In this document: piece after piece, positions 16,875 to 26,078 of the stretch
Position numbering within the stretch: the stretch's first letter is position 1
Layout of the letters: every line of letters starts with the position of its first letter
Assembly: GCF_026898155.1 (NCBI RefSeq)
Contig: NZ_CP114029.1
Coordinates: 4,630,001 to 4,694,000 of the forward strand
Length of the DNA stretch: 64,000 bases
Reading direction: 5' to 3'
Origin: Jiella pelagia
GTDB taxonomy: Bacteria > Pseudomonadota > Alphaproteobacteria > Rhizobiales > Rhizobiaceae
Translations under genes and position numbers: made by a program
Notes under the pieces: generated by a model
Databases searched by the model: none
Seen by the model: only the letters and a program-made list of their open reading frames with translations
What the model was told of the DNA's origin: nothing

Positions 16875-17741
16875 TGGCTGACTTTCCGCCCGAACAGCCC
16901 GTTCGGGAACATCAGGACGATCAAGATGACGGCAGCGTAGAAGAAGAACGCGCCGTAGGAGGGCAGGAGATAGCGGGCGACGGTATCCACCGTGCCGAGG
17001 ATGAGGCAGGCCGCCAGCGCCCCGCCGATCGATCCCGCACCACCGACGCACACCACGACCAGCAGGATGACCATGTAGGTGAGCGCATAATAGGGCTCGA
17101 TGGGAAGCAGTTCGGCGCCGATGACGCCGCCGAAGGCCGCAAGGCCGGTGGCGAGCGCGAAGCTCGCGGAGAAGATCACGCTGGTCTCGATGCCGAGCGA
17201 GGCGGCGATCTTCTCGTTCTCGACCGCGGCGCGCAGCTTGATCCCGAAGTCCGTCTTCTCGATCACGTACCACAGACCCGCCGCGACGGCGGCGCCGCAC
17301 AGGGCGATGAAGACGCGGTTGGAGGACATCGTCCTGAAACCGAGATCGACGCGCTGGCGCAGTTCGTCCGGCAGCGGGATCGTTTTCAGCGTGGGCCCGA
17401 AGATGAAGTTGGCGACACCGATGATGACGAAGGTGATGCCGATCGTCATGAGCACCTGGGTGAGGCTCCGACGTGCCGTAGATCCGCCGGTAGAGGAGCC
17501 GCTCCAGCGGCACGGCGATGACGATCGCCCCGACCACCGCGGCGACCAGCGCCAGCGTATAGGGCATGCCGAGGTCCTGGGTGACATAGGAGGCAATGTA
17601 GCCGCCGATCATGGCGAATGCGCCGTGGGCGAGATTGACGACCTTCATCAATCCCATCGCGAGCGACAGCCCGACGGAGATGATGAAGAGCACCAGCCCG
17701 TAGACGAGGGCGTCGGACATTATATTCAGGAAAAGGACCAT
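16871..17741 (-). CDS. livH: Branched-chain amino acid-type ABC transporter permease (LivH family), frameshifted as sequenced
   Basis: The N-terminal ~90 residues (MVLFLNIMSDALVYGLVLFI, and later MKVVNLAHGAFAMIGGY, the LivH signature) and the remaining ~200 residues lie in different frames. Removing one base from GAGGCTC at 17462-17468 restores YGTSELTQVLMTIG and a normal protein of about 289 aa with eight or more membrane segments. The C-terminal loop has the usual AAVENEKIAASLGI motif. It forms the channel with LivM and precedes it in the operon. The single extra base is probably a sequencing error. Confidence 0.85.
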
Positions 17742-17795
17742 CGGCTCTCGTTCGTGGACTGCCGCAGCCGCCCGGCAAAGCGGGCGGGTAGGCGA

Positions 17796-19389
17796 TCATG
17801 CATCGTGGTGGACGATCTTGCCATCGACCATGGTGAGCGTCGCCCTCGTCGCGGCCAGTTCCGCGCCGGCGAGGCTGAACGGATCGCGGTCGAAGACCGC
17901 GAGGTCGGCGGCGAAGCCAGTATCAAGCCGTCCTCTGAACCCCTCGTGCCGCATCGCCGCCGCGCCGCCGGCAATCGCGGCATCGATGGCCTCGCGCACC
18001 GTGATCGCCTCGCCTTCGCCGAGGATCGTGCCATCGGACGAGAGGCGCTCGACGGCCGACCGAACGCCTTCCCACGGCGACAGCAGCCCGGTCGGCGCGT
18101 CGGAGCTGAGGACCAGCCTTGCGCCGGACTCGATGACGCTGCGACCGGGATAGGCGGTCTCTGTCCGCCGGCCGAGGCCCGCCACGATCGACGGTCCCAT
18201 CCGCCACAGGAAGCTCGGCTGCATGACGACCAGCGCGTCGATCTTCCGCAGTCGCTCGAAAAGGCCCGGCGGCGGGCAGAAACAGTGCTCGATGCGATGG
18301 CGGCGGCTCGCCGCTCCGCTAGCCTCGGCGTCTTCATAGGCGCTTGCGACGCGTTCGATCGCTCTGTCGCCGGTCGCGTGGACGGCCACCCGCCAGCCGG
18401 CCGCGTGCGCCGCCAGGATCTCCTCGGTCAGGACGCTTTCGGGCAGCATGAAGGTGCCGGTGCCGCCCCGGTCGCAGAACGGCTCGGACAGGGCGCTGGT
18501 GCGGCCGCCGACGATGCCGTCGGCAAAGAATTTCAGGGTTTCGCGGCTCCATCTGCGGTCAAAAATGGGCGTCAGTTGCCGCTCCGCCGCTTCCAGGGCC
18601 GTCAGTTGCGCCATGAAACCCATGCGCAGGGGAAGGTCGCCCTCGGCGCGAACCGCGTTCCAGATTGCGTCTTCGCGGTCGTGCCCGATCGAGAAGCCGA
18701 CGGCTGCCTCGGTGAGGGCGGTGAGGCCGAGCTTCAGACAGTCGTCGATCGCGTCGCGGATGCCTTGGCGCAGCAGGTGAGGGGCGGGGGCGGGAGCTGC
18801 CCGAAAGATCGCCTCGGCGGCCTGCTCGACGGCGGTGCCGTTGAGGCGGCCGTCGGGAAGGCGCTCGAAATGGCCGAACTCAGGGTCCGGCGCGTCCTCG
18901 GCGATGGCGAGCAGCCGCATCGCCGCAGTATTGAACACGGCGACATGACCGCAATAGCGGCGCAGCAGCACCGGTCTCGGCCCGAAGGCCTCGTCGAGGC
19001 TCCTGGCGGGCCGGCAGGCGCTGTTCGCCAAGCGCCGCCTCGTTGATCCCGCTGCCCTGCAGCCATTCATCGCTCGCTAAGCGACGATCCTCCTGCCGCA
19101 GGATCTCCATGACGGCCGCGATCGTCGCGGGGCGATGCTCCGCGAAGGACAGCTGGTGACGCGCCATCGCCAGGGAGAAGACGTGGATATGCGCGTCCGT
19201 CAGTCCCGGCAGGACGAGCGCTCCGCCGAGATCGATCGTGCGGCCGGCAGACGGGGCGTCCCGCCGATCGCCGATCCAGGCGATCTCGCGGCCTTGCACG
19301 AGAAGCGCCGATGCCGGATCGGTGTCGAACGCGTCGCGGTAAAACCGCCCGTTCGTCAACAGGAGGGAAGAGGGCGGCTCTTGCGGCAA
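17796..19389 (-). CDS. YtcJ-like amidohydrolase, frameshifted as sequenced
   Basis: The N-terminal ~125 residues (NGRFYRDAFDTDPASAL, then VLPGLTDAHIHVFSLAM with the HxH metal site) and the C-terminal ~405 residues are in different frames. Removing one base from GAGGCTC at 18996-19002 joins them (LPARQELDEAFGPRP), giving about 530 aa. Later metal and catalytic residues fall in AVHATGDRAI, HRIEHCF and LSSDAPTGLL. It belongs to the metal-dependent TIM-barrel amidohydrolases (COG1574) and probably hydrolyses an amide or similar bond in the imported substrate. It sits between the LivH and LivK genes on the same strand. The start is a TTG at 19389, which is tentative. Confidence 0.8.
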
Positions 19390-19433
19390 GCGGAGATCCG
19401 TTCGTGCGGGCTTAACGGGCTCGTGCGGGCGGC

Positions 19434-19464
19434 AAGGCTCCGGCCGATCGCCGGCGGGAGCCTT
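19434..19464 (-). terminator. Hairpin downstream of the substrate-binding protein gene
   Basis: AAGGCTCC (19434-19441) pairs with GGAGCCTT (19457-19464), with a further GGCC/GGCC-rich inner stem. It lies 13 bp after the LivK-type stop and before the amidohydrolase start. Such hairpins after binding-protein genes often stabilise that part of the mRNA or cause partial termination, keeping the binding protein in excess. There is no clear T-run. Confidence 0.5.
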
Positions 19465-19476
19465 TCCGCATGTCGC

Positions 19477-20655
19477 TTACTTCTGAGCGAGGCCCCAATC
19501 CGGCTGCGCCTCGAAGGTCCGCATTTCCTTGTTGACGTAGCCATCGCCATCCTTGGCGACTTCGCGCAGATAGACGTTCTGGGTGATGTGGCGCGTCTCC
19601 GGGTCGATACTGACGGGGCCGCGCGGGCTCGTCCAGCTCATGCCCTTGACCGCATCGACGGCGGTCTGCGGATCCTGCTCCCCATCGGTGGCGTCGATCA
19701 TCTCGTAGATCAGCTTCGCACCGTCAAAGGCGGCCACCGCGGCCATCGTGACCTTGCTCGTGTCGGCCCCGATCGCCTCGAGCGCCGTCATGAAGGCCGC
19801 GTTCTCGGGCGAATCGTGATCGGCCGAGTAGTGGTAGGTGGACTGCATGCCGAGTGCCACGTCGCCGAGCGCGGGAAGATCGGGTTCGGTCAAGAGGTCG
19901 CCGGTCGAGATCAGGCCTACGCCGTCGTCCTTCAGGCCGTTGCCGATATAGGCCTTCATGAAGCCGAGGGTCGGCGCGCCGGCCGGGAAGAAGGCAAAGA
20001 CGGTGTCGGCGCCCGACTGCTTGATGCGCTGGGCAATGGGATTGAAGTCGGTGGTCGAAAGCGGAATGCGCAGCGTGTCGACGACCTCGCCGCCGCCTTC
20101 CTCGTAGGTCGTCTTGAAGGCCGTCTCCGCGTCGATGCCCGGCCCATAATCGCTGACGACCGTGATGGACTTCTTGCTGCCGTTCTCGACGGCGACCTTC
20201 GCGGCGGGAACGGTGTTCTGCCACATGGTGAAGGAGGTGCGCAGGATGTAGGGGCTCTGCTCGACGATCGAGGAGGTCGCGGCATTCAGGACCACGAAGG
20301 GCACGTTGCCCTGCTCGAGGAGCGGCGCGATGGCGAGCGCGTTGGGCGTGAAATAGGTGCCGGCGAGATATTGCACGCCGTCTCTGACGATGAGTTCCTG
20401 GGCGAGCGCGCGCGCCTTCGCCGGGTCGACGCCCGGAAGGTCGCGATAGACGAACTCGATCTCATGGCCGTCGACGCTGGTGCCGTTGGCCTCCGCGTAA
20501 GCCTGGATGCCCCACTGGAAGTTCTGTCCGTAGAGCGAATAGGAACCCGAAAGGGGACCGATCACGCCGACCTTGATGGTGTCGGCATTGGCTGCTCCCG
20601 AAGCGAGCAGAACCGCGGCGAGTGCGCTGAGCAAGCGAGTACGTCGAAAAGGCAC
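19477..20655 (-). CDS. livK: Branched-chain amino acid-type ABC transporter substrate-binding protein (LivK family)
   Basis: 392 aa from a GTG at 20655 preceded by GAGGAGAA. The signal peptide is RTRLLSALAAVLLASGAANA, cleaved before DTIKVGVIGPLSGSYSLYG. The rest is a periplasmic-binding-protein type I fold (peripla_BP_6) with AGTYFTPNALAIAPLL and DYGPGIDAETAF. It captures the ligand in the periplasm and delivers it to LivHM. LivK-type proteins of this sort often bind amides, aromatic acids or other non-amino-acid ligands, so the neighbouring oxygenase and amidohydrolase may point to an aromatic or amide ligand. Confidence 0.92.
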   Translation of the reverse strand: MPFRRTRLLSALAAVLLASGAANADTIKVGVIGPLSGSYSLYGQNFQWGIQAYAEANGTSVDGHEIEFVYRDLPGVDPAKARALAQELIVRDGVQYLAGTYFTPNALAIAPLLEQGNVPFVVLNAATSSIVEQSPYILRTSFTMWQNTVPAAKVAVENGSKKSITVVSDYGPGIDAETAFKTTYEEGGGEVVDTLRIPLSTTDFNPIAQRIKQSGADTVFAFFPAGAPTLGFMKAYIGNGLKDDGVGLISTGDLLTEPDLPALGDVALGMQSTYHYSADHDSPENAAFMTALEAIGADTSKVTMAAVAAFDGAKLIYEMIDATDGEQDPQTAVDAVKGMSWTSPRGPVSIDPETRHITQNVYLREVAKDGDGYVNKEMRTFEAQPDWGLAQK

Positions 20656-20867
20656 GGATTGTTCTCCTCGGCTGACCGAATGCCGCGATGCGCCTCATCA
20701 CGCCGTCGCGAATGCACCAGGAATATTTCATTTGGGCGATTAACGCACAAAAATAACATATCCGCTTGTTCTCGGCGTTGGCAAGCCTTGTTTGGACCGA
20801 CTTCGAACTGGCATGAGCGCACCGGCTTGTGACCTGCCAAGGCCTGTCGCCGCCTCCCTTTCCGATA

Positions 20868-21629
20868 CTAGAAGAGGTTCCCGCGCGCCAGTTCACTGGC
20901 GCTCCGGCGCAGGGAGTTGACGATCTCGATCAGCCGCCCCTCGGTCTCGAAGGCGGCGCTGACATCCGACACTCCGAGCGCCGCACGGATCGAGCCTTTC
21001 CTGCCGATCGGAACCGCAACGCCCGTGACCTCGATCTCGAACTCGCTCCTGACCACGGCAAAGCCCTTGCGTCCCACCTCGTCCACGGCCTTGCGGATCT
21101 CGTCGCGGTCCGAGAGGCTGTCCGGCGTGAGCTGATGGAGCGGCGCGCTCTCAAGCGCCTCCGCCGCCCATTCCTCCGGCCCATAGGCGAGCAGCATCCG
21201 GCCGATCGCCGTGTGGAGAAGGGGCAGCCGGCTGCCGATGGTGAACCCATAGGTGATCGACGTCGAGCGCAGCGTCGACTGGGCGACCATGAGAACGTCG
21301 CGCTCGTCGATCATCGACAGCGAGACCGCCAGGCCCGTTTCGCTTGCACAATTGTTGAGCAGCGGCTGGATGAACTTTCCGAAGTTGTTGCCGCGAAGGA
21401 AGCCGCTGGCAAGAACCAGGATGCGCGGCGTCAGGGAGAAGGTGCGCCCATCCTTGCGCACATAGCCGAGCCGAACGAGCGTCAGCACGAGCCGGCGGGC
21501 GGTGGCCGGGTCGAGGTCCGTCATCCGCGCGATGTCGGCGATGGACATGTGCATCTGGTCTTCGTCGAAGGCCTTGAGCACCGCCATCCCTTTCAGGAAC
21601 GTCAGGGAGATATCGCGATCGGTGACCAT
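20868..21629 (-). CDS. IclR-family transcriptional regulator (PcaR/PobR-like)
   Basis: 253 aa. An N-terminal winged helix (MSIADIARMTDLDPATARRL) is followed by an IclR effector domain ending RLIEIVNSLRRSASELA. The wording of the helix and the effector domain (LASGFLRGNNFGKFIQPLLN) resembles the PcaR/PobR/PcaU branch, which controls aromatic-acid catabolism. It is divergent from the glutamine-synthetase-like gene and lies next to the livK transporter block, so it probably controls one or both. Candidate operators lie in the 293-bp divergent gap. Confidence 0.88.
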   Translation of the reverse strand: MVTDRDISLTFLKGMAVLKAFDEDQMHMSIADIARMTDLDPATARRLVLTLVRLGYVRKDGRTFSLTPRILVLASGFLRGNNFGKFIQPLLNNCASETGLAVSLSMIDERDVLMVAQSTLRSTSITYGFTIGSRLPLLHTAIGRMLLAYGPEEWAAEALESAPLHQLTPDSLSDRDEIRKAVDEVGRKGFAVVRSEFEIEVTGVAVPIGRKGSIRAALGVSDVSAAFETEGRLIEIVNSLRRSASELARGNLF

Positions 21630-21643
21630 GTTTCGCTCATGTC

Positions 21644-21658
21644 GCTGCTTTATCGAAC
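21644..21658 (-). promoter_or_regulatory. Candidate IclR operator near its own start
   Basis: On the minus strand this reads GTTCGATAAAGCAGC. Its first nine bases equal those of the PcaR consensus as I remember it (GTTCGATAATCGCAC). It lies 15-29 bp upstream of the IclR start codon, where autorepression would be expected. The match is partial (10 of 15), so this is a suggestion. Confidence 0.35.
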
Positions 21659-21751
21659 ATGAAACTCTCTAGGCGAGCAAATGCGCGCCCACAATCAAAC
21701 CCGTCAATAAAAGCGCGTCCCGATCGAAATGGCCTGAACGCGCGTCGGCCT

Positions 21752-21766
21752 GTGCGATAAACGATG
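21752..21766 (+). promoter_or_regulatory. Second candidate IclR operator
   Basis: GTGCGATAAACGATG matches 11 of 15 bases of the reverse complement of the remembered PcaR consensus. It lies between the divergent IclR and glutamine-synthetase-like genes, upstream of the predicted promoter of the latter. Confidence 0.35.
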
Positions 21767-21804
21767 TCTTGAGCGAAAATCGACTGAAATGTAGGGCGAA
21801 GGGC

Positions 21805-21834
21805 TTGACCCGATCCGGCGCGTCCCGGCTTAAA
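21805..21834 (+). promoter_or_regulatory. Predicted promoter of the glutamine-synthetase-like gene
   Basis: A -35-like TTGACC (21805-21810) is followed after 18 bp by CTTAAA (21829-21834). It lies about 90 bp upstream of the predicted ATG at 21923, a fitting position for a sigma-70-type promoter. Confidence 0.4.
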
Positions 21835-21922
21835 TGCCGTCGTGTTCGGAGTGGAAAATCGGCAATCCGCAGCCAGTCCTCGTTCCGACCGTTCGTTCCC
21901 CAATCCCGACGGAAGGCATGCG

Positions 21923-23386
21923 ATGGCGCAGATGATGGAGAGCAGGATCAGGCAAGGCGCATTGGCCCGCCTGGGCCTGCTGGACGACGCTGCGATCGAC
22001 GAAGCCTGTGCCCTGATCGGGCGTCTCGACGAACTCGGCATCGAGACGGTGAGGGTGCTCTTTCCCGACCAGCACGGCATCCTGCGCGGCAAGACCGTCG
22101 TCGCCTCGGCGCTTCCCTCGATCTTCGCCAATGGCATGGCCGCGCCGTCCACGCTTTTATTGAAGGACACCTCGAACCGCACCGTGTTCAGCGTCTGGGA
22201 GGGGCCGGACAGCCATTCGTGGTGCCCAATGGGGGGCGCGGGCGACATTCTCATGTGCCCGGATCCGAGGACGTTCCGGCCTCTGCCCTGGTCGCCCCAC
22301 TCGGCTTGGCTCCTCTGCGACACGTTCGACAAGTCCGGCGCCGAGATCGAATTCGTGCCGCGCGGGGTGCTTCGCCGGGCGCTCGCCAAAATGGCCGACC
22401 ACGACATCGGACTCGTCGTCGGGCTGGAAGTCGAGTTCCATGTCTTCGAGATCGCCGATCCCCGGCACGAGCATGCCGCAACGACGATGCCCGGTCAGCC
22501 GCCCCTGACGCGTCCGCTGGATCACGGGTTCCAGTTCCTGGCCGAGGCGCGCTACGACCGGCTGGAGCCGGTGATGGACGAATTGCGCCGCACCGCCCAG
22601 GCGCTGAACCTGCCGGTTCGCTCGACGGAGGTCGAGATGGGACCGAGCCAGTTCGAGTTCACCTTCGATCCGGCCGATCCGCTGACTCACGCCGACAACA
22701 TGGTGATGTTCCGCACCATGGTGAAGGAGGTCTGCGCGCGGCGCGGGCTGCACGCCACCTTCATGTGCCGGCCGAAACTCGACAACGGCGTCGCCAGCGG
22801 CTGGCATCTCCACCAGTCGATCATCCGCAAGGGCAGCGGCGAGAACCTCTTCGTGCCGCAGACGGCGAACCAGCCGACCGAGATCGCCAGCCAGTGGATC
22901 GCCGGCCTTCTGGCGCATGCCGGCGAAAGCTGCATTCTGACCACGCCGACGGTGAACGGCTACAAGCGCTACCAGCCGTTCCAACTCGCGCCCGACCGCA
23001 TCCAGTGGGGCGAGGACAACCGCGGCGCGATGATACGCGCGCTGATGAAGCCGAACGATCCGGCCAGCCGCATCGAGAACCGGGTGGCCGAGACGGCGGC
23101 CAATCCCTACTACTTCTTCGCCTCGCAGATCGTTTCGGGCCTGGCGGGAATCCGCCAGGGCCTGACAGCGCCGGCGCCGGTGGAAACGCCCTACAGCAGT
23201 GCCGCCGCCTCGCTGCCGAAGAGCATGATCGCCGCGGTCGAGGCGTTCGAGACCTCGTCGCTCTACCGCAGCGAACTCGGCGAGACGTTCGTGAACTACG
23301 TGTCCCATCTGAAACGCGCCGAGTGGAACCGGTATCTGATGACGGTCTCGGAATGGGAGCACAGCGAGTACTTCTCCCTGTTCTGA
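21923..23386 (+). CDS. Glutamine-synthetase-like gamma-glutamyl ligase
   Basis: 487 aa from the ATG at 21923, preceded by GGAAGG. Glutamine-synthetase catalytic motifs are present: EVEFHVFE (metal ligands), STEVEMGPSQFEFTF, GWHLHQSI, GEDNRGAMIR and SRIENRVAETAANP. The adenylylation Tyr motif of true GlnA is absent, and the C-terminus is the EWEHSEYFSLF type found in PuuA-like ligases. It therefore probably joins glutamate to an amine (polyamine, ethanolamine or aryl amine) using ATP, rather than making glutamine. It is divergent from an IclR regulator and 25 bp upstream of an arylamine N-acetyltransferase, which favours amine metabolism. Confidence 0.88.
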   Translation: MAQMMESRIRQGALARLGLLDDAAIDEACALIGRLDELGIETVRVLFPDQHGILRGKTVVASALPSIFANGMAAPSTLLLKDTSNRTVFSVWEGPDSHSWCPMGGAGDILMCPDPRTFRPLPWSPHSAWLLCDTFDKSGAEIEFVPRGVLRRALAKMADHDIGLVVGLEVEFHVFEIADPRHEHAATTMPGQPPLTRPLDHGFQFLAEARYDRLEPVMDELRRTAQALNLPVRSTEVEMGPSQFEFTFDPADPLTHADNMVMFRTMVKEVCARRGLHATFMCRPKLDNGVASGWHLHQSIIRKGSGENLFVPQTANQPTEIASQWIAGLLAHAGESCILTTPTVNGYKRYQPFQLAPDRIQWGEDNRGAMIRALMKPNDPASRIENRVAETAANPYYFFASQIVSGLAGIRQGLTAPAPVETPYSSAAASLPKSMIAAVEAFETSSLYRSELGETFVNYVSHLKRAEWNRYLMTVSEWEHSEYFSLF

Positions 23387-23411
23387 CCGCCTTTCGACAT
23401 AGGATGAGACA

Positions 23412-24219
23412 TTGTTCGATCGCCTGGCATTTCTCGACCGTATCGGCCTGAAGCACCCGCCCGCCGGAGCCGAAGGGCTGCGCGCGCTGCAGGCGGCCTA
23501 CATGTCGAGCGTGCCGTTCGAGAACATCGATCCCCTGCTCGGCCAGATCCCCTCGCTCGACCCAGCCGATCTGCAAACGAAGATCCTCGAATGGCGCCGC
23601 GGCGGCTACTGCTTCGAGTCTCAATGCGCTGTTCGGAGCGGCTTTGACCGGCTTCGGCTACCGACCAACGACGGTTCTTGGCCGCGTGCGCAATGGCGCA
23701 TCGGAGTGCGGCGCGCGGATGCACCAGGCCTTCACGGTAGAAGAAGCGGGAAAGACGTGGCTCGCCGACGTCGGCTTCGGCGGGCCCGGCGCGCTCTGGC
23801 CGCTCGATCTCGGTGAAGGCGCTCCGCAGAGCGTCCCAAACGGGATCTATCGCATTCGGTCTGACGATGCAGCCGGCGAGACGGTCGTCGAACGCCGGCA
23901 GGGCGACGCCTGGCATGCGCTCTACGGCTTCGACCGCAGCCCCGTCAGGCCGATCGACCTCGACGGCGCCAATCATCTCGCCGCCACATGGCCGAAGTCG
24001 CCATTCGGCACCCATCTGATGATGGCAAGGCATGGGGAGGAGGGGCGCGCGACCCTGTTCAACAGACGGGCGCAGTTGGGCGGCTCCGCGAGGCTTCTCG
24101 CAGGGCCCGACGAGCTTGCGGATGTCCTGCTCCAAAGCTTCGGTATCGACCTCGACGAGGGGACGATCGCGGCCGTCTGGAACAGGATCGAGCGGCAGCC
24201 AACGGAGCGGCCGTCCTGA
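23412..24219 (+). CDS. Arylamine N-acetyltransferase, frameshifted as sequenced
   Basis: The start is a TTG at 23412 behind AGGATGAG. The frame breaks at GAGTCTC (23616-23622); removing one base restores RGGYCFELNALFGAALTGFG and a 268-aa protein. The catalytic triad is then complete: Cys67 (RGGYCFE), His104 (MHQAF) and Asp119 (LADVGFG). NATs move an acetyl or other acyl group from CoA to arylamines or hydrazines. The gene follows the gamma-glutamyl ligase by 25 bp and probably shares its transcript. The breakpoint is a T rather than the usual G inside GAG-N-CTC. Confidence 0.85.
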
Positions 24220-24248
24220 GACTTGCCGAGACTGCCGGACGAGTTTTT

Positions 24249-24319
24249 CTCTGGCGCGGGTTCGTCAGCCGCAGGGGCCAGTTCGATCGCGGCGGTTCCC
24301 CTCAAAACCAGCGCCAGAG
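24249..24319. repeat. Inverted repeat between convergent NAT and permease genes
   Basis: CTCTGGCGCGGGTT (24249-24262) is the reverse complement of AACCAGCGCCAGAG (24306-24319) except for one mismatch. The two arms are 43 bp apart and lie in the 139-bp gap between convergent genes. It may end transcription from both sides, but there is no clear U-tract in either direction. Confidence 0.4.
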
Positions 24320-24358
24320 CCGGCTTTCGCCGCGCCGGGCGCCCAACCGCACCGCCCG

Positions 24359-25207
24359 TCAGACTTTCCGTTCCCGCTGCACCGCCACCGAGGCCAGCGC
24401 CAACAGGCCGGATCCGAGCATCAGCACCACCGAGACGGCGTTCAGCACCGGCGTCGAGCCGGCCTTCACCATGCGGTCGTACATGGTGATGGTCAGCGGC
24501 GCGTCGGAGCCGACCAGCATCAGCGTCGTGTTGAAGTTCTCGAAGGAGACGAGGAAGGCGACGACGAAGGCCGAGAACATCGCCGGGTAGAGGAAGGGCA
24601 GGGTGACCGTCCTCAGCACCCGCAGCCGGCTCGCCCCGAGATTGAGCGCCGCCTCCTCCAGCGCCATGTCGAACTTCTGCAGCCTTGCGGCGATGACCAG
24701 CGAGGTGATCGTCGTCAGGAAGGAGAACTGGCCGAGGACGATCAGCGGAACGCCGGGGCGCAGCCAGGTGATGAACAGGCCGAATTCGGCATCCACCCAG
24801 TTGGCGATCATCGAGGCGAAAACCAGGATCGAGATGCCGAGGATGACACCCGGAATGACCAGCGGGATGATCAGCAGGATGTAGGCGACACCCTTGAACG
24901 GAAATGATTTTCGCTCGAACAGGAAGGCGTTGCAGGTGCCGGCGGCGACCGACAGGGCGGCGACGACGACGCCGATATAGAGGGAATTGTTCAGCCCCCG
25001 CAGCAGGCGCTCGTCGTAGAACAGCCCGAGCTTCGGCTCGACGGGAGAGAAGAACCAGTCGAGCGTGAAGCCGTTCCAGGGTAGCGAGGGGAACAGCGAA
25101 TCGTTGAAGGCGAAGGCACCTGCCGCGATCAGCGGCGCAACGAGGAACAGGAAGAACGCCGCCATGTAGGCGCGGTATATCAGGCGAAGGCCGGCGGAGC
25201 TCTGCAT
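24359..25207 (-). CDS. Polyamine-type ABC transporter permease (PotC family)
   Basis: 282 aa with about six membrane segments. It has the inner-membrane permease loop EEAALNLGASRLRVLRTVTLP (first 20 residues of it), the EAA motif that contacts the ATPase. The N-terminus AYMAAFFLFLVAPLIAAGAF is typical of PotC/PotI. It is the last gene of the operon and follows the PotB-type gene by 4 bp. It transports a polyamine or other amine; the exact ligand is not known. Confidence 0.88.
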   Translation of the reverse strand: MQSSAGLRLIYRAYMAAFFLFLVAPLIAAGAFAFNDSLFPSLPWNGFTLDWFFSPVEPKLGLFYDERLLRGLNNSLYIGVVVAALSVAAGTCNAFLFERKSFPFKGVAYILLIIPLVIPGVILGISILVFASMIANWVDAEFGLFITWLRPGVPLIVLGQFSFLTTITSLVIAARLQKFDMALEEAALNLGASRLRVLRTVTLPFLYPAMFSAFVVAFLVSFENFNTTLMLVGSDAPLTITMYDRMVKAGSTPVLNAVSVVLMLGSGLLALASVAVQRERKV

Positions 25208-25211
25208 CGGC

Positions 25212-26078
25212 TCAGTCCTTCGCCACGGTGGTCGCCAGACTCTGGCCGGTGAGCTTCAGCCCGAGCCAGACGACGAAGGAGGTGAAGACCAGAAGCGTCA
25301 CGCCGAAGGTCGCGCCCGCCTCCCAATTGTAGCGGGTGATGAACTGGTTGTAGATCTGCTCGGTGAACCAGCTGGAATTCTTGCCGCCGAGGAGCACCGG
25401 CGTCAGATAGCTGCCGGCTGTCAGCATGAAGGTGATGATGCAGCCGGACACGATGCCCGGCATGGCATAGGGCACGATGATCCGCCGGAACACGGTGAAG
25501 CGGCTGCCGCCGAGATTGTAGCCGGCCTCGAGCAGCGCGTCGTCCATGCCCTGCAGCGTCGAGGTGAGCGGCACGATCATGAACAGGACGACGGTATAGA
25601 CGAGGCCCATGACGACGGTGATGTCGTTGTAGAGCATCTCGATCGGCGTATTGATGATTCCGAGCCAAACCAGAGTCGAGGAAAAGACGCCGGTCTCGCG
25701 CAAGAGAACGATCCAGCCATAGGCGCGCACCAGATCCGACACCCACAGCGGGATGAGGCACATCAGGAACAGCGCCGCGCGGCTCTTCTGCCGGGCAATC
25801 TTGGCGATGTAATAGGCGACCGGGAAGCCGACGATCAGCGCCAGGATCGTCACCAGGATCGACATCCAGGCGGTGCGGAACAGGGTGTTGCGGTAGACCG
25901 GCTCGGAGATGAAGTCGACGTAGTTCTTCAGGCCGAAACTGAACTCGTCGTAGCTGATCTTCTCGCGCAGCGAGACGTAGCCGATGCCGAGCTGCGGCAG
26001 GATGATGAGGAGGCCGATCCACAGGAGGAACGGCGTCATCAGGAGGATGAGCGAGAGCTTGCCTGCCTCGCGTCCCAT
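25212..26078 (-). CDS. Polyamine-type ABC transporter permease (PotB family)
   Basis: 288 aa with six membrane segments. The EAA loop is ALLEAGYNLGGSRFTVFRRI, and the N-terminal LILLMTPFLLWIGLLIILPQ fits PotB/PotH. The start at 26078 coincides with the last base of the ATPase gene stop, so the genes are coupled. It forms the channel with the PotC-type permease. Confidence 0.88.
   Translation of the reverse strand: MGREAGKLSLILLMTPFLLWIGLLIILPQLGIGYVSLREKISYDEFSFGLKNYVDFISEPVYRNTLFRTAWMSILVTILALIVGFPVAYYIAKIARQKSRAALFLMCLIPLWVSDLVRAYGWIVLLRETGVFSSTLVWLGIINTPIEMLYNDITVVMGLVYTVVLFMIVPLTSTLQGMDDALLEAGYNLGGSRFTVFRRIIVPYAMPGIVSGCIITFMLTAGSYLTPVLLGGKNSSWFTEQIYNQFITRYNWEAGATFGVTLLVFTSFVVWLGLKLTGQSLATTVAKD

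Noticed and set aside
19135..20832. A 565-codon plus-strand open frame opposite livK
   Set aside because: It is antisense to a clear LivK-type gene with signal peptide and ribosome-binding site.
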